From contig NZ_OY762555.1 of assembly GCF_963666015.1 (NCBI RefSeq), forward strand, positions 1,488,001-1,552,000: a DNA stretch of 64,000 nucleotides, written 5' to 3'. Source of the DNA: an uncultured Sphaerochaeta sp. (GTDB lineage: Bacteria; Spirochaetota; Spirochaetia; Sphaerochaetales; Sphaerochaetaceae). The first letter of the stretch is position 1, and each line of letters begins with the position of its first letter. Below the pieces are notes generated by a model. That model made no database searches and had not been told where the DNA came from. It saw nothing but the letters and a program-made list of their open reading frames with translations. Made by a program: the position numbers and the translations under genes. Shown in pieces: positions 1 through 8,898 of the stretch.

Positions 1-469
1 CAATAGTTACAATCACGTAGTAGTTCCATTTCCTGATTCTGAAGAACACAAGCATGCCAATACCAAAAAGTATTGAGGTAATAATAAAACCAAGGACTGG
101 AATAAGCAGCGCATAGAGCACCAAAAGTGCCAATATGACAACTGCCTTGATCTCAGTAAGAAGGTCAAGGTAGACAACCTGGATTGGTTGCTTCCTAATA
201 ATCTTGGCAATTTCCTGTAATAACAAAAGAATTGCCCCTCCAACAATCACCCAAAGCAGGAGTGAAGGGAATGTTCTTGCTGTTGTGGCCATTCCTTCCT
301 GCTTCTTTACCTGGAATGGCATAATGAGAAACCCTGCAATTCCCATTAGCAAGAATAATATGGGGCCAACAAGCGACGGATAGAATCGCATTTGCTTCCC
401 CTCAAGCTTTTCGCCCAGGTGGGTAAAACAAGCATCAATTGATTGCATCAGCTGTCTTAGTCTTATCAT
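1..469 (-). CDS. tctB: TctB-family membrane subunit of a tripartite tricarboxylate transporter (partial, C-terminus beyond window)
   Basis: The frame is open from an ATG at 467-469 (preceded by TGAGGAAT as ribosome binding site) to the window edge, giving about 156 residues. A short polar N-terminus is followed by hydrophobic segments near residues 30-48, 73-88 and 108-145. This is the layout of TctB, the small four-helix subunit of TTT-type secondary carboxylate importers. The product is uncharacterised by sequence alone, but it follows a TctC-type binding protein by about 60 bases on the same strand, which makes the assignment fairly safe. The large subunit tctA would be expected beyond the left edge. 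The C-terminal end is missing only because the window stops. Confidence 0.72.
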   Translation of the reverse strand, partial: MIRLRQLMQSIDACFTHLGEKLEGKQMRFYPSLVGPILFLLMGIAGFLIMPFQVKKQEGMATTARTFPSLLLWVIVGGAILLLLQEIAKIIRKQPIQVVYLDLLTEIKAVVILALLVLYALLIPVLGFIITSILFGIGMLVFFRIRKWNYYVIVTI

Positions 470-485
470 GATATTCCTCACATAC

Positions 486-514
486 AGATGGGCCTTCAGA
501 AAGAAAGCCCATCT
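486..514 (-). promoter_or_regulatory. Intercistronic stem-loop between tctC and tctB
   Basis: AGATGGGC (486-493) and GCCCATCT (507-514) form a perfect 8-bp stem just after the tctC stop codon and before the tctB ribosome binding site. There is no U-tract on the transcript. It more likely stabilises the tctC message or attenuates read-through than ends transcription. Similar stem-loops follow three other binding-protein genes in this window. Confidence 0.5.
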
Positions 515-530
515 TGTTTTGTGGTTTCAA

Positions 531-1493
531 TTAACTATTGGCTTTTACGATTTCCGTAACAGCTTCAATATGAGCATCAATGGTCTCAGGAGTAAGCGGA
601 TCATATTCAATCATCAAGGTATTGAAGAGTTCCACTACATCATCTTTCTGCAGGATCTCCATATAAGCTTGCCGTACCTTATCGATGATTTTCTGGTCAG
701 TTCCCTTACGAGCAAGGATGAAACAACGGTTTCTGTAGAATCCAGTATACCCGTATTCTCCAACCCCTTTAACATTCTTGAACACTTCATTGTTCACAGT
801 CTTATCATCGAACACAACAACTGGGGTTAGGACACCTGCCTCAACACTTCCTCGTGCCTGTGACTGATGACTGATGGCCAGTGCCGTCTCACCTTTTGCA
901 GCAGCATCAAGGGCAAGGTTTGCACCGTTGTAGCTGACAAGCTCCAGGATGATTCCCAGGTCCTTTGCCAAACCCTTTGCCAAGAAGGCTTCAGAACCTG
1001 CAATACCGTTTACAGCAATCTTCATGCGGTTGTTTTTGGCATATGACTGGAGGCTCTCAAGATCATCGATTCCCAGACTGGAGTCTGCAGTGAGAACGAA
1101 AACAGCGGAGTAAAGATTGATAATGGGAATGTAATCATCATAGGTAAAGAGGATTGCGTCAGCACCATCGACATTTGGAGCGATGGAGAATGCACCTTCC
1201 GCACCAAAGATCAGGTTGTGTGAGTTGGCCTCATTGTTGAGAAAGTTTGTTAGTGCAACATTGCCACCAGCTCCAAGCTCATTGGTTGCCAGAATAGGCT
1301 GACCCAGGACCTCCATCCCATAGGTTGCTGTCTTCCGGTTGACGACATCTGCAACACCACCTACTGCCCAAGGACATACTACGGTAACAGGTTCGCTGGG
1401 CCAAGAATCGACATTCGATTCAGCCTGTCCAGCAGCACTTACAGTTCCCATCATGCAAAGTGCGATTAGTACCATTACTACAGCTTTTTTCAT
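531..1493 (-). CDS. tctC: TctC/Bug-family substrate-binding protein of a tripartite tricarboxylate transporter
   Basis: A protein of 320 residues. The start is the ATG at 1491-1493, behind GGAGGAAATT; the frame is open further upstream but lacks a signal peptide there. Residues 1-21 form an export signal (two lysines, then a hydrophobic core ending in SAA), and the mature end begins AGQAES. The body resembles TctC/BugT periplasmic binding proteins, with W-P-x-x-P-V-T-V-V-C-P near the mature N-terminus and G-A-G-G-N. Proteins of this family capture carboxylates and hand them to TctAB. No lipobox cysteine is seen, so it should be a free periplasmic protein. The substrate cannot be told from sequence. 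Confidence 0.8.
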   Translation of the reverse strand: MKKAVVMVLIALCMMGTVSAAGQAESNVDSWPSEPVTVVCPWAVGGVADVVNRKTATYGMEVLGQPILATNELGAGGNVALTNFLNNEANSHNLIFGAEGAFSIAPNVDGADAILFTYDDYIPIINLYSAVFVLTADSSLGIDDLESLQSYAKNNRMKIAVNGIAGSEAFLAKGLAKDLGIILELVSYNGANLALDAAAKGETALAISHQSQARGSVEAGVLTPVVVFDDKTVNNEVFKNVKGVGEYGYTGFYRNRCFILARKGTDQKIIDKVRQAYMEILQKDDVVELFNTLMIEYDPLTPETIDAHIEAVTEIVKANS

Positions 1494-1727
1494 AATTTCC
1501 TCCAAGTTGTTTGTATCTATGTGAAATAGCCTATCATCCAATGAACAGAAAACAATGCAGATTATCATCAATTATTCACAAAGTTGTATGGTATGTTGCA
1601 GAACACAACAACTTGTCTACTGAATTATCAAGAAATATATCTTTAGGTACAAAGGGAAAAGCTCTCGTTCACGCAATTGCAGACCATACTGTATCTGATT
1701 TTTCAACTATCCATACAGAATTGTATT
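1494..1727. other. Non-coding gap upstream of tctC
   Basis: About 315 bases separate tctC from the upstream sulfatase. Apart from the terminator at its right end, I see no conserved coding frame. It should hold the tctC promoter, though no convincing -35/-10 pair stands out. A dyad, AAGTTGT at 1581-1587 and ACAACTT at 1608-1614, could be a regulator site; this is weak. Confidence 0.3.
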
Positions 1728-1767
1728 AGATATAAAGAAGCAAGAAATAGCGCTAGCCACCTCTTGC
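1728..1767 (-). terminator. Rho-independent terminator of the sulfatase operon
   Basis: On the minus strand GCAAGAGGTGGC and GCTATTTCTTGC pair over 12 positions, three of them G-U, around a TAGC loop. They are followed by CTTCTTTATATC. The hairpin lies about 40 bases after the sulfatase stop codon, where the LacI-led operon should end. Confidence 0.65.
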
Positions 1768-1808
1768 CCAAACATAGTTATCAACGTCTTTGTCAGAATC
1801 ATGTTACA

Positions 1809-3329
1809 TCAATGCTTCACATCATACAGTTTCTTGCCTCGAACGGCTTCCTCCATGGGGAGCCCTGTATCGTAGTCCCACTGCCTCGGCTCATACTCCT
1901 CATTTTCGCGTTGACGAGTCAGACCACTATTTTGCCAGCTTGGAACTCTATCAGATCTCCAAGAACGGGCTACCCACTGGTATCCTCTATATACATCACG
2001 TGTTTCATCCATATGCTCAATAAGAAGATCATGAAGGCGATTCCGTATATCACGACAGGAATCATCCCCAATCCGATTCACCACTTCATGCGGGTCAGAT
2101 TGCAGATCATACAATTCATCAAGATCCATCAGATTGATGGTCAACTTCCAACGTCCATCGGTAATGGACCGCATCATCTGCAATCCACCAAAGCCATCAT
2201 GATCAACCTCATAACGGGTAAACTCACAGAACACATGATCATTAATCCTAATCTCAGGATTATCAATCTGGGCGAGCATGCTCTTTCCTTCCAGCAACTT
2301 TGGAATGGGAAGGTTAAAGAAATCCAAAACCGTCGGAGTTATATCGATATGACTGGCTGGATAATCTACAACAACACCTTGGTTCCTTTCATTGGATGTT
2401 GCAGGCTTGATAAGCAGTGGCACATTGGTGATTTCCTGATAGAAAGCTGCATTCTTCGTCTGCAAGTGATGAGAACCCAGCATATCTCCATGGTCGGAAG
2501 TAAATATTACCATCGCCCCTGGAGTAATTTTCTGTATCTGTCCAAGAACTCTTCCTATCTCATAATCAACAAAACTATTGCAACCAAGAAACAGGGAAAG
2601 CATCTTTGAATTTGCTCGAAGTTCCTCTGAACTCTTTTCCATGTCATTTCCAGCCCATAAGCGTTGGAGCAATGGCTTCGTCTTAAGATCATCATGGAAG
2701 GTTGGATTGTCGTCAAAGGAAAAACCATCATACATGGTATTGAATGGAGACGGACAGATACAGGGACCGTGAGGTTCATCATAAGAGACGACCAGGAAAA
2801 AATCATCTTCTTCATGCTTTTCCAGGTAACTCATTGCCTTATTTGAGACTCGGTGAGCATAGGTCATATTCTCACTCCAGCTCTCGTCATAGGCTGTTTC
2901 AGATCTTCTTGAGCGTATTCTGTCCTCATCACTCAACTCTTCAAGAAAGTTGTGCATGTCATACCAGGCTTCAGGATCCCACCCTTCCGGGCAGATTCCC
3001 AAACCGAAGTAGTCTCCTCCATCAAGATGCCATTTACCGGTATAGGCTGCCTGGATCCCTTGGTCACTGAGACGTTGTCCCAATGTCTTGATATTGAGCC
3101 CCAAAGGAGCATTGTTTGTCACTACACCATTGGAGTGAGGGAAGGTACCGGTAAATAATGCCGAACGCGCTGGACCACATACCGGCTGGCAATCATATGC
3201 TGCAGTGTACCGAATCCCTGCCTGTGCCAAACTATCCAGATTGGGGGTTTTCATACGTGCATCCCCATAGCAGCCAAGCATATCTTTTCTTGTAGTATCG
3301 GTCATAATAAACACTATCTGTCTGGGCAT
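1809..3329 (-). CDS. Family S1 sulfatase
   Basis: A 506-residue cytoplasmic-type sulfatase with no signal peptide. The active-site cysteine that must become formylglycine is Cys51 in CGPAR (residues 51-55), the C-x-P/A-x-R signature. Metal-ligand regions include TDTTRKD (10-16) and TSDHGD (277-282); TGKWHLD (97-103) and DEPHGP (184-189) are further family motifs. The maturase (anSME or FGE) is not encoded here. It is the last gene of the LacI-led operon, 15 bases after the permease, so it probably removes sulfate from the imported sugar. AGGAGA precedes the ATG. The exact substrate is unknown. Confidence 0.88.
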   Translation of the reverse strand: MPRQIVFIMTDTTRKDMLGCYGDARMKTPNLDSLAQAGIRYTAAYDCQPVCGPARSALFTGTFPHSNGVVTNNAPLGLNIKTLGQRLSDQGIQAAYTGKWHLDGGDYFGLGICPEGWDPEAWYDMHNFLEELSDEDRIRSRRSETAYDESWSENMTYAHRVSNKAMSYLEKHEEDDFFLVVSYDEPHGPCICPSPFNTMYDGFSFDDNPTFHDDLKTKPLLQRLWAGNDMEKSSEELRANSKMLSLFLGCNSFVDYEIGRVLGQIQKITPGAMVIFTSDHGDMLGSHHLQTKNAAFYQEITNVPLLIKPATSNERNQGVVVDYPASHIDITPTVLDFFNLPIPKLLEGKSMLAQIDNPEIRINDHVFCEFTRYEVDHDGFGGLQMMRSITDGRWKLTINLMDLDELYDLQSDPHEVVNRIGDDSCRDIRNRLHDLLIEHMDETRDVYRGYQWVARSWRSDRVPSWQNSGLTRQRENEEYEPRQWDYDTGLPMEEAVRGKKLYDVKH

Positions 3330-3344
3330 CTATGTCTCCTATTT

Positions 3345-4202
3345 CTAACCTTTCACAGCACCTGCAACCAGGCCTTTTATCATATACTTCTGGAAGAAAA
3401 AGAACAGCAGCACTACCGGTATGGTCCCGATGATCGAGATGGCATTCACCAACGACCAATCATAGGAGAGTTCTCCCAGATACCGTAAGGCGATTCCAAC
3501 CGACAAGGTACGCAGCTCATCAGATTGTATAAGTGTTGCGGCATGAAGGTAATCATCCCATGTCATGAGAAATGCATAGATTCCTACAGCAAGCAGCCCT
3601 GATTTTACCAGAGGCGTGACGATGGTAAAGAGAATTCTCCACCGTCCGGCCCCATCCACAAAGGCAGCTTCCTCGATATCCTTTGGAATATTGGCAAAGA
3701 AACTAGCCATTAGGATAATGCAGAATGGAACCTGTGTTGCAAGCAAGGCAAAGATGAGTCCCCCCCGGGTATTGATGATTCCCATCCTCCCCATAATTGA
3801 ATATAAGCTGATCATCCTGCTGATGACAGGAAACATCTGGGAAACAAGCAAAAGGGCGAAAAAGATGGCATTCCAACGGGTCTTGAACCTCGCAAGCGAG
3901 TATCCTGAAAATATGGCAAAGATACAGCACAGAAGAGAGACCGCCAGAGCAACAATCAGATTATTCTGATAATAGACAAAAAATTGGTTGTGTTCTGTGA
4001 ACAACTTCACAAAGCTATCAAGCACCGGGTTGTAGGGAAAGAACGTGGGAGGATATTGATATGCTTCCATGTTCGTCTTGAAAGAAGTAATCATCACCCA
4101 GTAGAGGGGAAACAACAAAAACAGCAATATCAAAGCCAGAAGCAAGTACTTTCCGGTAGTAAACAAATGGGTGTCACGTTTAAGAGTTGATTGTGTTGTC
4201 AT
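3345..4202 (-). CDS. Carbohydrate ABC transporter permease, MalG type
   Basis: A 285-residue inner-membrane protein with about six predicted helices. The EAA loop that docks the ATPase is visible as EEAAFVDGAGRW about two-thirds along. It pairs with the MalF-type permease whose stop lies 3 bases upstream, and with the binding protein of the same operon. No ATPase gene is present, so a shared MsmX/UgpC-type ATPase encoded elsewhere is expected. The substrate is presumably a sulfated oligosaccharide, judging from the sulfatase that follows. Confidence 0.9.
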   Translation of the reverse strand: MTTQSTLKRDTHLFTTGKYLLLALILLFLLFPLYWVMITSFKTNMEAYQYPPTFFPYNPVLDSFVKLFTEHNQFFVYYQNNLIVALAVSLLCCIFAIFSGYSLARFKTRWNAIFFALLLVSQMFPVISRMISLYSIMGRMGIINTRGGLIFALLATQVPFCIILMASFFANIPKDIEEAAFVDGAGRWRILFTIVTPLVKSGLLAVGIYAFLMTWDDYLHAATLIQSDELRTLSVGIALRYLGELSYDWSLVNAISIIGTIPVVLLFFFFQKYMIKGLVAGAVKG

Positions 4203-4205
4203 GGC

Positions 4206-5117
4206 TTACCCCATATCCTGTATCCGGAATATCCGGTTGTAGAAGAAGACCACCAACACCATCATCAGCATCCAGAGCGTAGTTATTGCTGAACCAGCCC
4301 CAAGGTTCATGGAAACAAAAGCTTCCCGATAACTGAGGACGGCAAGGGTCGTTGTTGCATTGTTCGGTCCTCCTCCGGTCATCGTCCAGAACAGGGGGAA
4401 CTGCTTAAAATTCTCAATGATGGACATGGAGATGGAGACTTTTATCACTGGGCTGAGATAAGGTAATGTGACAGAGAAGAACCTTCTCACTTTGCCCGCC
4501 CCATCAATCATGGCTGCTTCATTGATATCCTGCGGGACATTTTGTAATCCGGCCAACAGAAGCAGGGACATCAAAGGAATTTGCTTCCAGAGAGCAGCAA
4601 TACCAACGCCTGTCAATGCAGTATCGGGGTTATTAAGTATTGCGAAATCCGTGACTGTGGAAAAACTGAATACGCTCACTAGATACTTCACCAGACCATA
4701 CTGAGGCTGGAACAACCACATCCAGATCAAGGCAGAAATAACCGTAGGAACAACCCAAGGAGTCATCATAATACTCCTAAGGAATCGAGCGCCCTTAAGG
4801 TTTGTATTCAGGATAAGTGCAAGCGTTATAGACAACACAAACTGTACAAGTACTACACCAAGGACAAAACTGAAGGTATGAAATGTAGCCATCGAAAATG
4901 CATCAGTCTTGGTCAGGTACAGATAGTTGGCAAAATCGTTCCAGACACCGGGCTTTCCGCTGATGATGTTGCGAACCCCATATGTCTGAAAGCTTTTAAT
5001 GACTGAATCCACAATCGGGACCAAGATAAAGGCAATGGTCAACAGTAATGCCGGGATATCTAGGATGAAAGCAAATAGACCATCCCGCTGTTCACGTCTC
5101 AATGTTCTCGTTTTCAT
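4206..5117 (-). CDS. Carbohydrate ABC transporter permease, MalF type
   Basis: A 303-residue permease of the sugar importer CUT1 class, with a cytoplasmic N-terminus and about six helices. The EAA motif reads NEAAMIDGAGKV and is followed by the usual P-x-L-x-P segment. The ATG is preceded by GGGAG. It lies between the binding protein (50 bases upstream, with a stem-loop in the gap) and the MalG-type partner. This is one of three MalF/MalG pairs in the window; no signs of damage. Confidence 0.9.
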   Translation of the reverse strand: MKTRTLRREQRDGLFAFILDIPALLLTIAFILVPIVDSVIKSFQTYGVRNIISGKPGVWNDFANYLYLTKTDAFSMATFHTFSFVLGVVLVQFVLSITLALILNTNLKGARFLRSIMMTPWVVPTVISALIWMWLFQPQYGLVKYLVSVFSFSTVTDFAILNNPDTALTGVGIAALWKQIPLMSLLLLAGLQNVPQDINEAAMIDGAGKVRRFFSVTLPYLSPVIKVSISMSIIENFKQFPLFWTMTGGGPNNATTTLAVLSYREAFVSMNLGAGSAITTLWMLMMVLVVFFYNRIFRIQDMG

Positions 5118-5131
5118 ACAACTCCCATAGA

Positions 5132-5154
5132 GGGGAGTCGCTGCGCGACCCCCC
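5132..5154 (-). promoter_or_regulatory. Intercistronic stem-loop after a binding-protein gene
   Basis: On the minus strand GGGGGGTCGC and GCGACTCCCC form a 10-bp GC-rich stem with one G-U pair and a three-base loop. It sits between the binding-protein stop (5168) and the permease start (5117) and has no U-tract. The likely role is 3'-end protection of the abundant binding-protein message. Confidence 0.6.
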
Positions 5155-5167
5155 CATTGAATACATG

Positions 5168-6454
5168 TTACTGAGAGATCTTAACCGCTGCAGTTTCCTT
5201 GAATTTCCTGATTGCGGCAGATACATCCTCGTTTCCAACAGAAACAGCCTGTGCAAGTGCACATAGCTCAAGATTGAGGTCAGAGATTCTTGGAATGAAT
5301 GTCTGTACCTTAACCCTGCCTGCAGCAGGTGAAGCACCTTTGAGGATACCGTTGTTCACCACACTTTCCATTGATGCCATGGATTTCTTGGCAGGATAGG
5401 CTGGGGTGAGATCACGCAAGTAACTACTCAATACATTCTCACTTATTACATACTCTACAAACTTGGAGAGGGCAGCTGAACGTGCATCCCCATTGTCAAT
5501 AAGAATGAAACAGTGTGCCTGAAGCAGACTTTGCCCTGACCCTTGACCACCTACAAGCGGTTCTGCTGAGGCAGTAAAGTTCACAGCATCAGGATTGATT
5601 GACTTAATCCCATTGAAACCCCAGCTCTGGTCATAGTACATCGCAAGCTGACCAAGGGCAAAGAGATTCCTCAGATCCTTAAGCTTCGCATTTTGTGGGT
5701 TGTATCCCTTTTCGTCGAGCAGTTGCACCATTTCAATGGCTTGCCTGAATCCTTGGTTGTCCACGCTGAGCTTTCCATTGGCATCGAGCACTTCTCCTCC
5801 AAAGTTGAAGATCATTGCTGACAAGGAAGCCCCGCTGACAGGAACGGAGGCAGTGGTCTGTCCAAATGCGTAGACCTTGTTTCCATTCTTGTCTTTCAGC
5901 TTGGAAAGTTTCTCAGCATAACCAAGCATCTCTTCATACGTTTTGGGTGGTTTGTTTGGATCCAACCCAGCCTGCTTGAACAAGTCCTTGTTGTAGTACA
6001 GCACATACGGTGAGACATAGAGAGGAATACCGTACGGAGTTCCATCAACTTCAAATGATTTCAATACATCCGGGTAGAAGTCATTGATGAATGACTCAGG
6101 GAGAATATCCTCGATGGGAGCTGCCAAGCCGGTATCTACCAGCCCAGGAACCCAATCAATTTCTCCAAAAATTACATCAACCTTGTTGCCACCACCGGCC
6201 ATATTCACGACCTGGTTCACAATCTCACCATAGGGTGCGGTTATCCACTCAATGGTAATGTCTGGATTTGCTTCTTCAAATCCACTCTTCACTGATTTCC
6301 AGAAAGGTTCATATCCACTTTCCAGTAAGGCATAGTTGGCCACCTTGATGGTCACAGGCCCTTCCGCTACGCTCTCTCCTTGGCCTGCAGCAAATACTGG
6401 TGCAAACGCCAATGTCAGAATCAACAGACACGCTCCAAGTCTTTTAATGTTCAT
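5168..6454 (-). CDS. Sugar ABC transporter substrate-binding protein (family 1)
   Basis: A 428-residue periplasmic binding protein. The start is the ATG at 6452-6454 behind AAGGGGGA; codons further upstream lie before the signal peptide and are not needed. Residues 1-24 are a cleavable signal ending PVFAA, and the mature end is GQGESVAEG without a lipobox cysteine. The body has the family-1 features: an N-P-D-I-T-I-E segment, a G-x-P-Y-G-I-P-L motif and Y-Y-N-K-D-L-F. It is the second gene after the LacI regulator and feeds the MalF/MalG pair downstream. The ligand is unknown, probably an oligosaccharide that the operon sulfatase acts on. Confidence 0.88.
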   Translation of the reverse strand: MNIKRLGACLLILTLAFAPVFAAGQGESVAEGPVTIKVANYALLESGYEPFWKSVKSGFEEANPDITIEWITAPYGEIVNQVVNMAGGGNKVDVIFGEIDWVPGLVDTGLAAPIEDILPESFINDFYPDVLKSFEVDGTPYGIPLYVSPYVLYYNKDLFKQAGLDPNKPPKTYEEMLGYAEKLSKLKDKNGNKVYAFGQTTASVPVSGASLSAMIFNFGGEVLDANGKLSVDNQGFRQAIEMVQLLDEKGYNPQNAKLKDLRNLFALGQLAMYYDQSWGFNGIKSINPDAVNFTASAEPLVGGQGSGQSLLQAHCFILIDNGDARSAALSKFVEYVISENVLSSYLRDLTPAYPAKKSMASMESVVNNGILKGASPAAGRVKVQTFIPRISDLNLELCALAQAVSVGNEDVSAAIRKFKETAAVKISQ

Positions 6455-6476
6455 AAAGTCCCCCTTTTGATATTTC

Positions 6477-7505
6477 TTATACGCTTTCGCGCATAACCAA
6501 CTGTGTTTGAAGATATGCTTCCAGACGTGATTCCTGTTCACTCTTGTGATCAATCAGGCTCACCATCATCTGCATGATCGTTTTGGCTATCTCTCTCTGG
6601 TCGATGCCCATGGTAGTCAAGGGAGGATGAGAAAACTTGCAGAGTCGAGAATTATCGAATCCGATGACTGATACATCTTCAGGAACCCGATACCCAACCT
6701 GCCTGCAGGCATCCATTCCAAGGAGGGCAATATGGTCATTTCTTCCCATCACCCCGTCAGGAACAAAACCATCTGCAACACGTGCAGCAAACGCTGCAAG
6801 CAGCTCATCTTCACTTCTATACCCGGTGAGGATATGGCGTCCATCGCTTTCAAGACCGAGTGCTTCACTCTCCTCAATAAACCCTTTTAACCGCCAGTCA
6901 TCCATGTCACTACCCTTTCCATCGACCGTAATACGGTCCAGAAATAGAAGATTCTTCCTTCCCTTGCGATAGAGCGTCCGGACACACTCACGAGCACCTT
7001 CGTACAAACCAGTGTTGATCAAGCCATATATGCCATGTATTGAGTGGTAGTCACGAATTTCCAACAATACTACCGGCACTCCTGCATCAATGAGCCGTTG
7101 AATGTTGTGGAGAGGAAAAGATGCCGAACCGATGATGATTCCATCAAAGAACTTGGAATAAATACGATTGACAAAATCCTCATCCTTATGATCAGCACAT
7201 AAACTAACGAAATACCCTTCATTATAGGCAAGACTATCAATTTCACTGATCAACTTACCGAAATATTCACCCTTGATGTCATCTGCAATGAGCAACAGGT
7301 GGTTGGATTTCTTTCCCTTCAAGGCACGTGCCATTGTATTGGGACGATATCCCAATTTCTCAATTGCTTCCTGTACGCGTTTTCGCTTTTCTTCCTTGAC
7401 ATACCGATTACCATTAATGACGTAAGAAACAATAGTTTCTGTCACCCCGGCTTCATCAGCAATATCTTTCCGCGTTATGGGTCTTAAGCCTTTTTTTGCA
7501 TTCAC
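6477..7505 (-). CDS. LacI-family transcriptional regulator
   Basis: A 342-residue repressor. The N-terminal helix-turn-helix and hinge are clear: ITRKDIADEAGVTETIVSYV around residues 10-30, then LGYRPNTMARALK. A periplasmic-binding-protein-like sugar sensor follows, with VIGFDN and P-P-L-T-T-M near the end. The start codon is GTG at 7503-7505, behind AGGTGGTGAC. It is the first gene of an operon with the binding protein only 22 bases downstream, so it very likely controls its own operon in response to the imported sugar. Confidence 0.9.
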   Translation of the reverse strand: MNAKKGLRPITRKDIADEAGVTETIVSYVINGNRYVKEEKRKRVQEAIEKLGYRPNTMARALKGKKSNHLLLIADDIKGEYFGKLISEIDSLAYNEGYFVSLCADHKDEDFVNRIYSKFFDGIIIGSASFPLHNIQRLIDAGVPVVLLEIRDYHSIHGIYGLINTGLYEGARECVRTLYRKGRKNLLFLDRITVDGKGSDMDDWRLKGFIEESEALGLESDGRHILTGYRSEDELLAAFAARVADGFVPDGVMGRNDHIALLGMDACRQVGYRVPEDVSVIGFDNSRLCKFSHPPLTTMGIDQREIAKTIMQMMVSLIDHKSEQESRLEAYLQTQLVMRESV

Positions 7506-7524
7506 ATGTCACCACCTAATACTA

Positions 7525-7576
7525 TACACTCCTGTGTACATTCATAGGCTAAGACACATATCTTGATCTGTCAAGA
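7525..7576 (-). promoter_or_regulatory. Putative promoter/operator region of the lacI-led operon
   Basis: A TTGACA hexamer on the minus strand (about 7569-7574) lies in the inverted repeat TCTTGA-tctg-TCAAGA (7561-7576). A second inverted repeat, TACAC-tcct-GTGTA (7525-7538), lies between it and the GTG start. Either repeat could be the LacI operator. The -10 box is not clear (TAGCCT at 17-bp spacing is a poor match), so the promoter call is tentative. Confidence 0.35.
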
Positions 7577-7586
7577 ATAAAATCTG

Positions 7587-7611
7587 AGCAAATTATCCGG
7601 TTTACTTTGCT
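7587..7611 (-). terminator. Possible weak terminator after the alpha-galactoside operon
   Basis: AGCAAA and TTTGCT (6-bp arms, 13-base loop) precede CAGATTTTATTC on the minus strand. The stem is short and the T-run interrupted. It is the only candidate found between the AraC gene and the next lacI gene. Confidence 0.25.
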
Positions 7612-7638
7612 ACCGCAATCGATACCTATGACCCATTT

Positions 7639-7905
7639 TCATACCCTCCGCCACCAAGAGAGACTCACAAACCATCTGAGAAAGGAGGTCATAGGCGCGG
7701 CTTCATTGACTCCCAGCAAAGTACCTACCTGTTTGCTGGTGATGGAATCTATTGTCTCTAAAAACGTGAATATCCTTTGTCGTTGCTGTTGTGCCTTATC
7801 ATCGGTGTTCTGTTCTATCACCGGTTTATTGAGATTATCGCAGGTATTATCATCTTTATCACCTGCAAGTAATGCATTCTCTAGTGGAATACGCGACCTT
7901 TCCAT
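7639..7905 (-). pseudogene. Decayed winged-helix fragment downstream of the AraC gene
   Basis: The frame from ATG 7903-7905 contains QRIFTFLETIDSITSKQVGT followed by LLGV. This resembles the final winged-helix domain found in some ATP-binding or Fic-type regulators: a helix, then S-I-T-S-K-Q-V-x-x-L-L-G-V. After it the frame reads nonsense-like residues ending in WWRRV. A different frame over the same bases gives VSLGGGGYENGS, which fits the expected end of such a domain better. I read this as a degraded gene end with at least one frameshift. No N-terminal part of the parent gene is visible. It could instead be a spurious frame. Confidence 0.35.
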
Positions 7906-7908
7906 TTC

Positions 7909-8823
7909 TCATGAGTAGGAAATCGTGGAACAAGATCGCGGTGGCCTACTTACCATCCGTTTTGTCCGCAATTGCTTGCGGAATTCCGTAGGGGAAACAT
8001 AATGAAACTCCTTGAATGCCTTGGAGAAGGCTAGCTCATCATCAAACCCTACACAGTGGGCTACTTGTCCAATGTTCATATACTTTGAGACCAAGAGACT
8101 GGCTGCATGTTCCATACGTACCGTATCAAGAAACTGCTTCGGAGAAACTTTGTAAACTTCCTTGAAACAGGAATAGAGGTAGTTTCTGCTGATGCCTATC
8201 TCATTTGCCAGGTCTTGGATTTTAATGGATTCTGCAAAATTCTCCATAATGTAGTGATACACTTTCCTCGCATACTGCGCAGACTGCAAGTTGCTTTCGC
8301 TCCCGATAACTCCTTGCGCTTGATAGTCCTCGACCAGATGGGCAATGAAGTGAAAAAAACATCCGTTTCTACGCAACTCGTTGGTAAACGTAAGATGATA
8401 AGTCTCAATCATACCTTCAATATCATGCTTGAGGATGCTCTCATTCCCTACACTTCTCACCGGATGCTCGAGAGAGAAACCTGCCATGGCCATACTTTCC
8501 TCAGACATCAAACCACTAAAGCCTACCCACATGTACGTCCATGGATCGTGCCTGTCAGCCGTGTACTGAGCAGAAACCCCATTAGGAATCAAAAATGCTT
8601 GGTGTTCTCCAAGAACATACTCTTTTCCTTGCATCTTAAGCACACCCTTCCCACTGCTGATGATATGGATGAAACTCGTATCCCTGATCTCTGGACCATT
8701 GTTGTGTAAGGGAGAACACTGTTGGATACCGCAGTAGGAGAGCGCAAGGTCGATGGCAGACTTCTTCAAGCCATCCAGCCCTACAAAACGGGCAGCTTTT
8801 ATCAGAAGTTCATTCTCTGGCAT
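7909..8823 (-). CDS. AraC-family regulator of the alpha-galactoside operon
   Basis: A 304-residue one-component regulator. The N-terminal half is a cupin-like sugar-binding domain with a VLGEHQAFLIPNG strand pair. The C-terminal 100 residues are a typical AraC double helix-turn-helix, with IQDLANEIGISRNYLYSCFK and then VAHCVGFDDELAFSKAFKE. GAGGAGGGAC precedes the ATG. It is the last gene of the operon, after melA. Paired 21-bp-spaced direct repeats upstream of the first gene of the operon fit it as activator. The last 15 or so residues (rich in R, S, T) extend past the domain and may be unstructured. Confidence 0.9.
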   Translation of the reverse strand: MPENELLIKAARFVGLDGLKKSAIDLALSYCGIQQCSPLHNNGPEIRDTSFIHIISSGKGVLKMQGKEYVLGEHQAFLIPNGVSAQYTADRHDPWTYMWVGFSGLMSEESMAMAGFSLEHPVRSVGNESILKHDIEGMIETYHLTFTNELRRNGCFFHFIAHLVEDYQAQGVIGSESNLQSAQYARKVYHYIMENFAESIKIQDLANEIGISRNYLYSCFKEVYKVSPKQFLDTVRMEHAASLLVSKYMNIGQVAHCVGFDDELAFSKAFKEFHYVSPTEFRKQLRTKRMVSRPPRSCSTISYS

Positions 8824-8898
8824 AGTCCCTCCTCTCCTACCTAGTATACACCAAGATTCCTTTTGTCTTGAAATTTACGTATCAAGAAAGGCAAAACC

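Noticed and set aside
1677..2609. A 310-codon open frame on the plus strand opposite the first sulfatase gene.
   Set aside because: The minus strand over the same bases has complete sulfatase motifs and a ribosome binding site; the plus frame has no recognisable domain or start signal.
8107..8709. A 200-codon plus-strand frame opposite the AraC gene.
   Set aside because: It is the mirror of a well-supported AraC regulator and has no ribosome binding site or domain.
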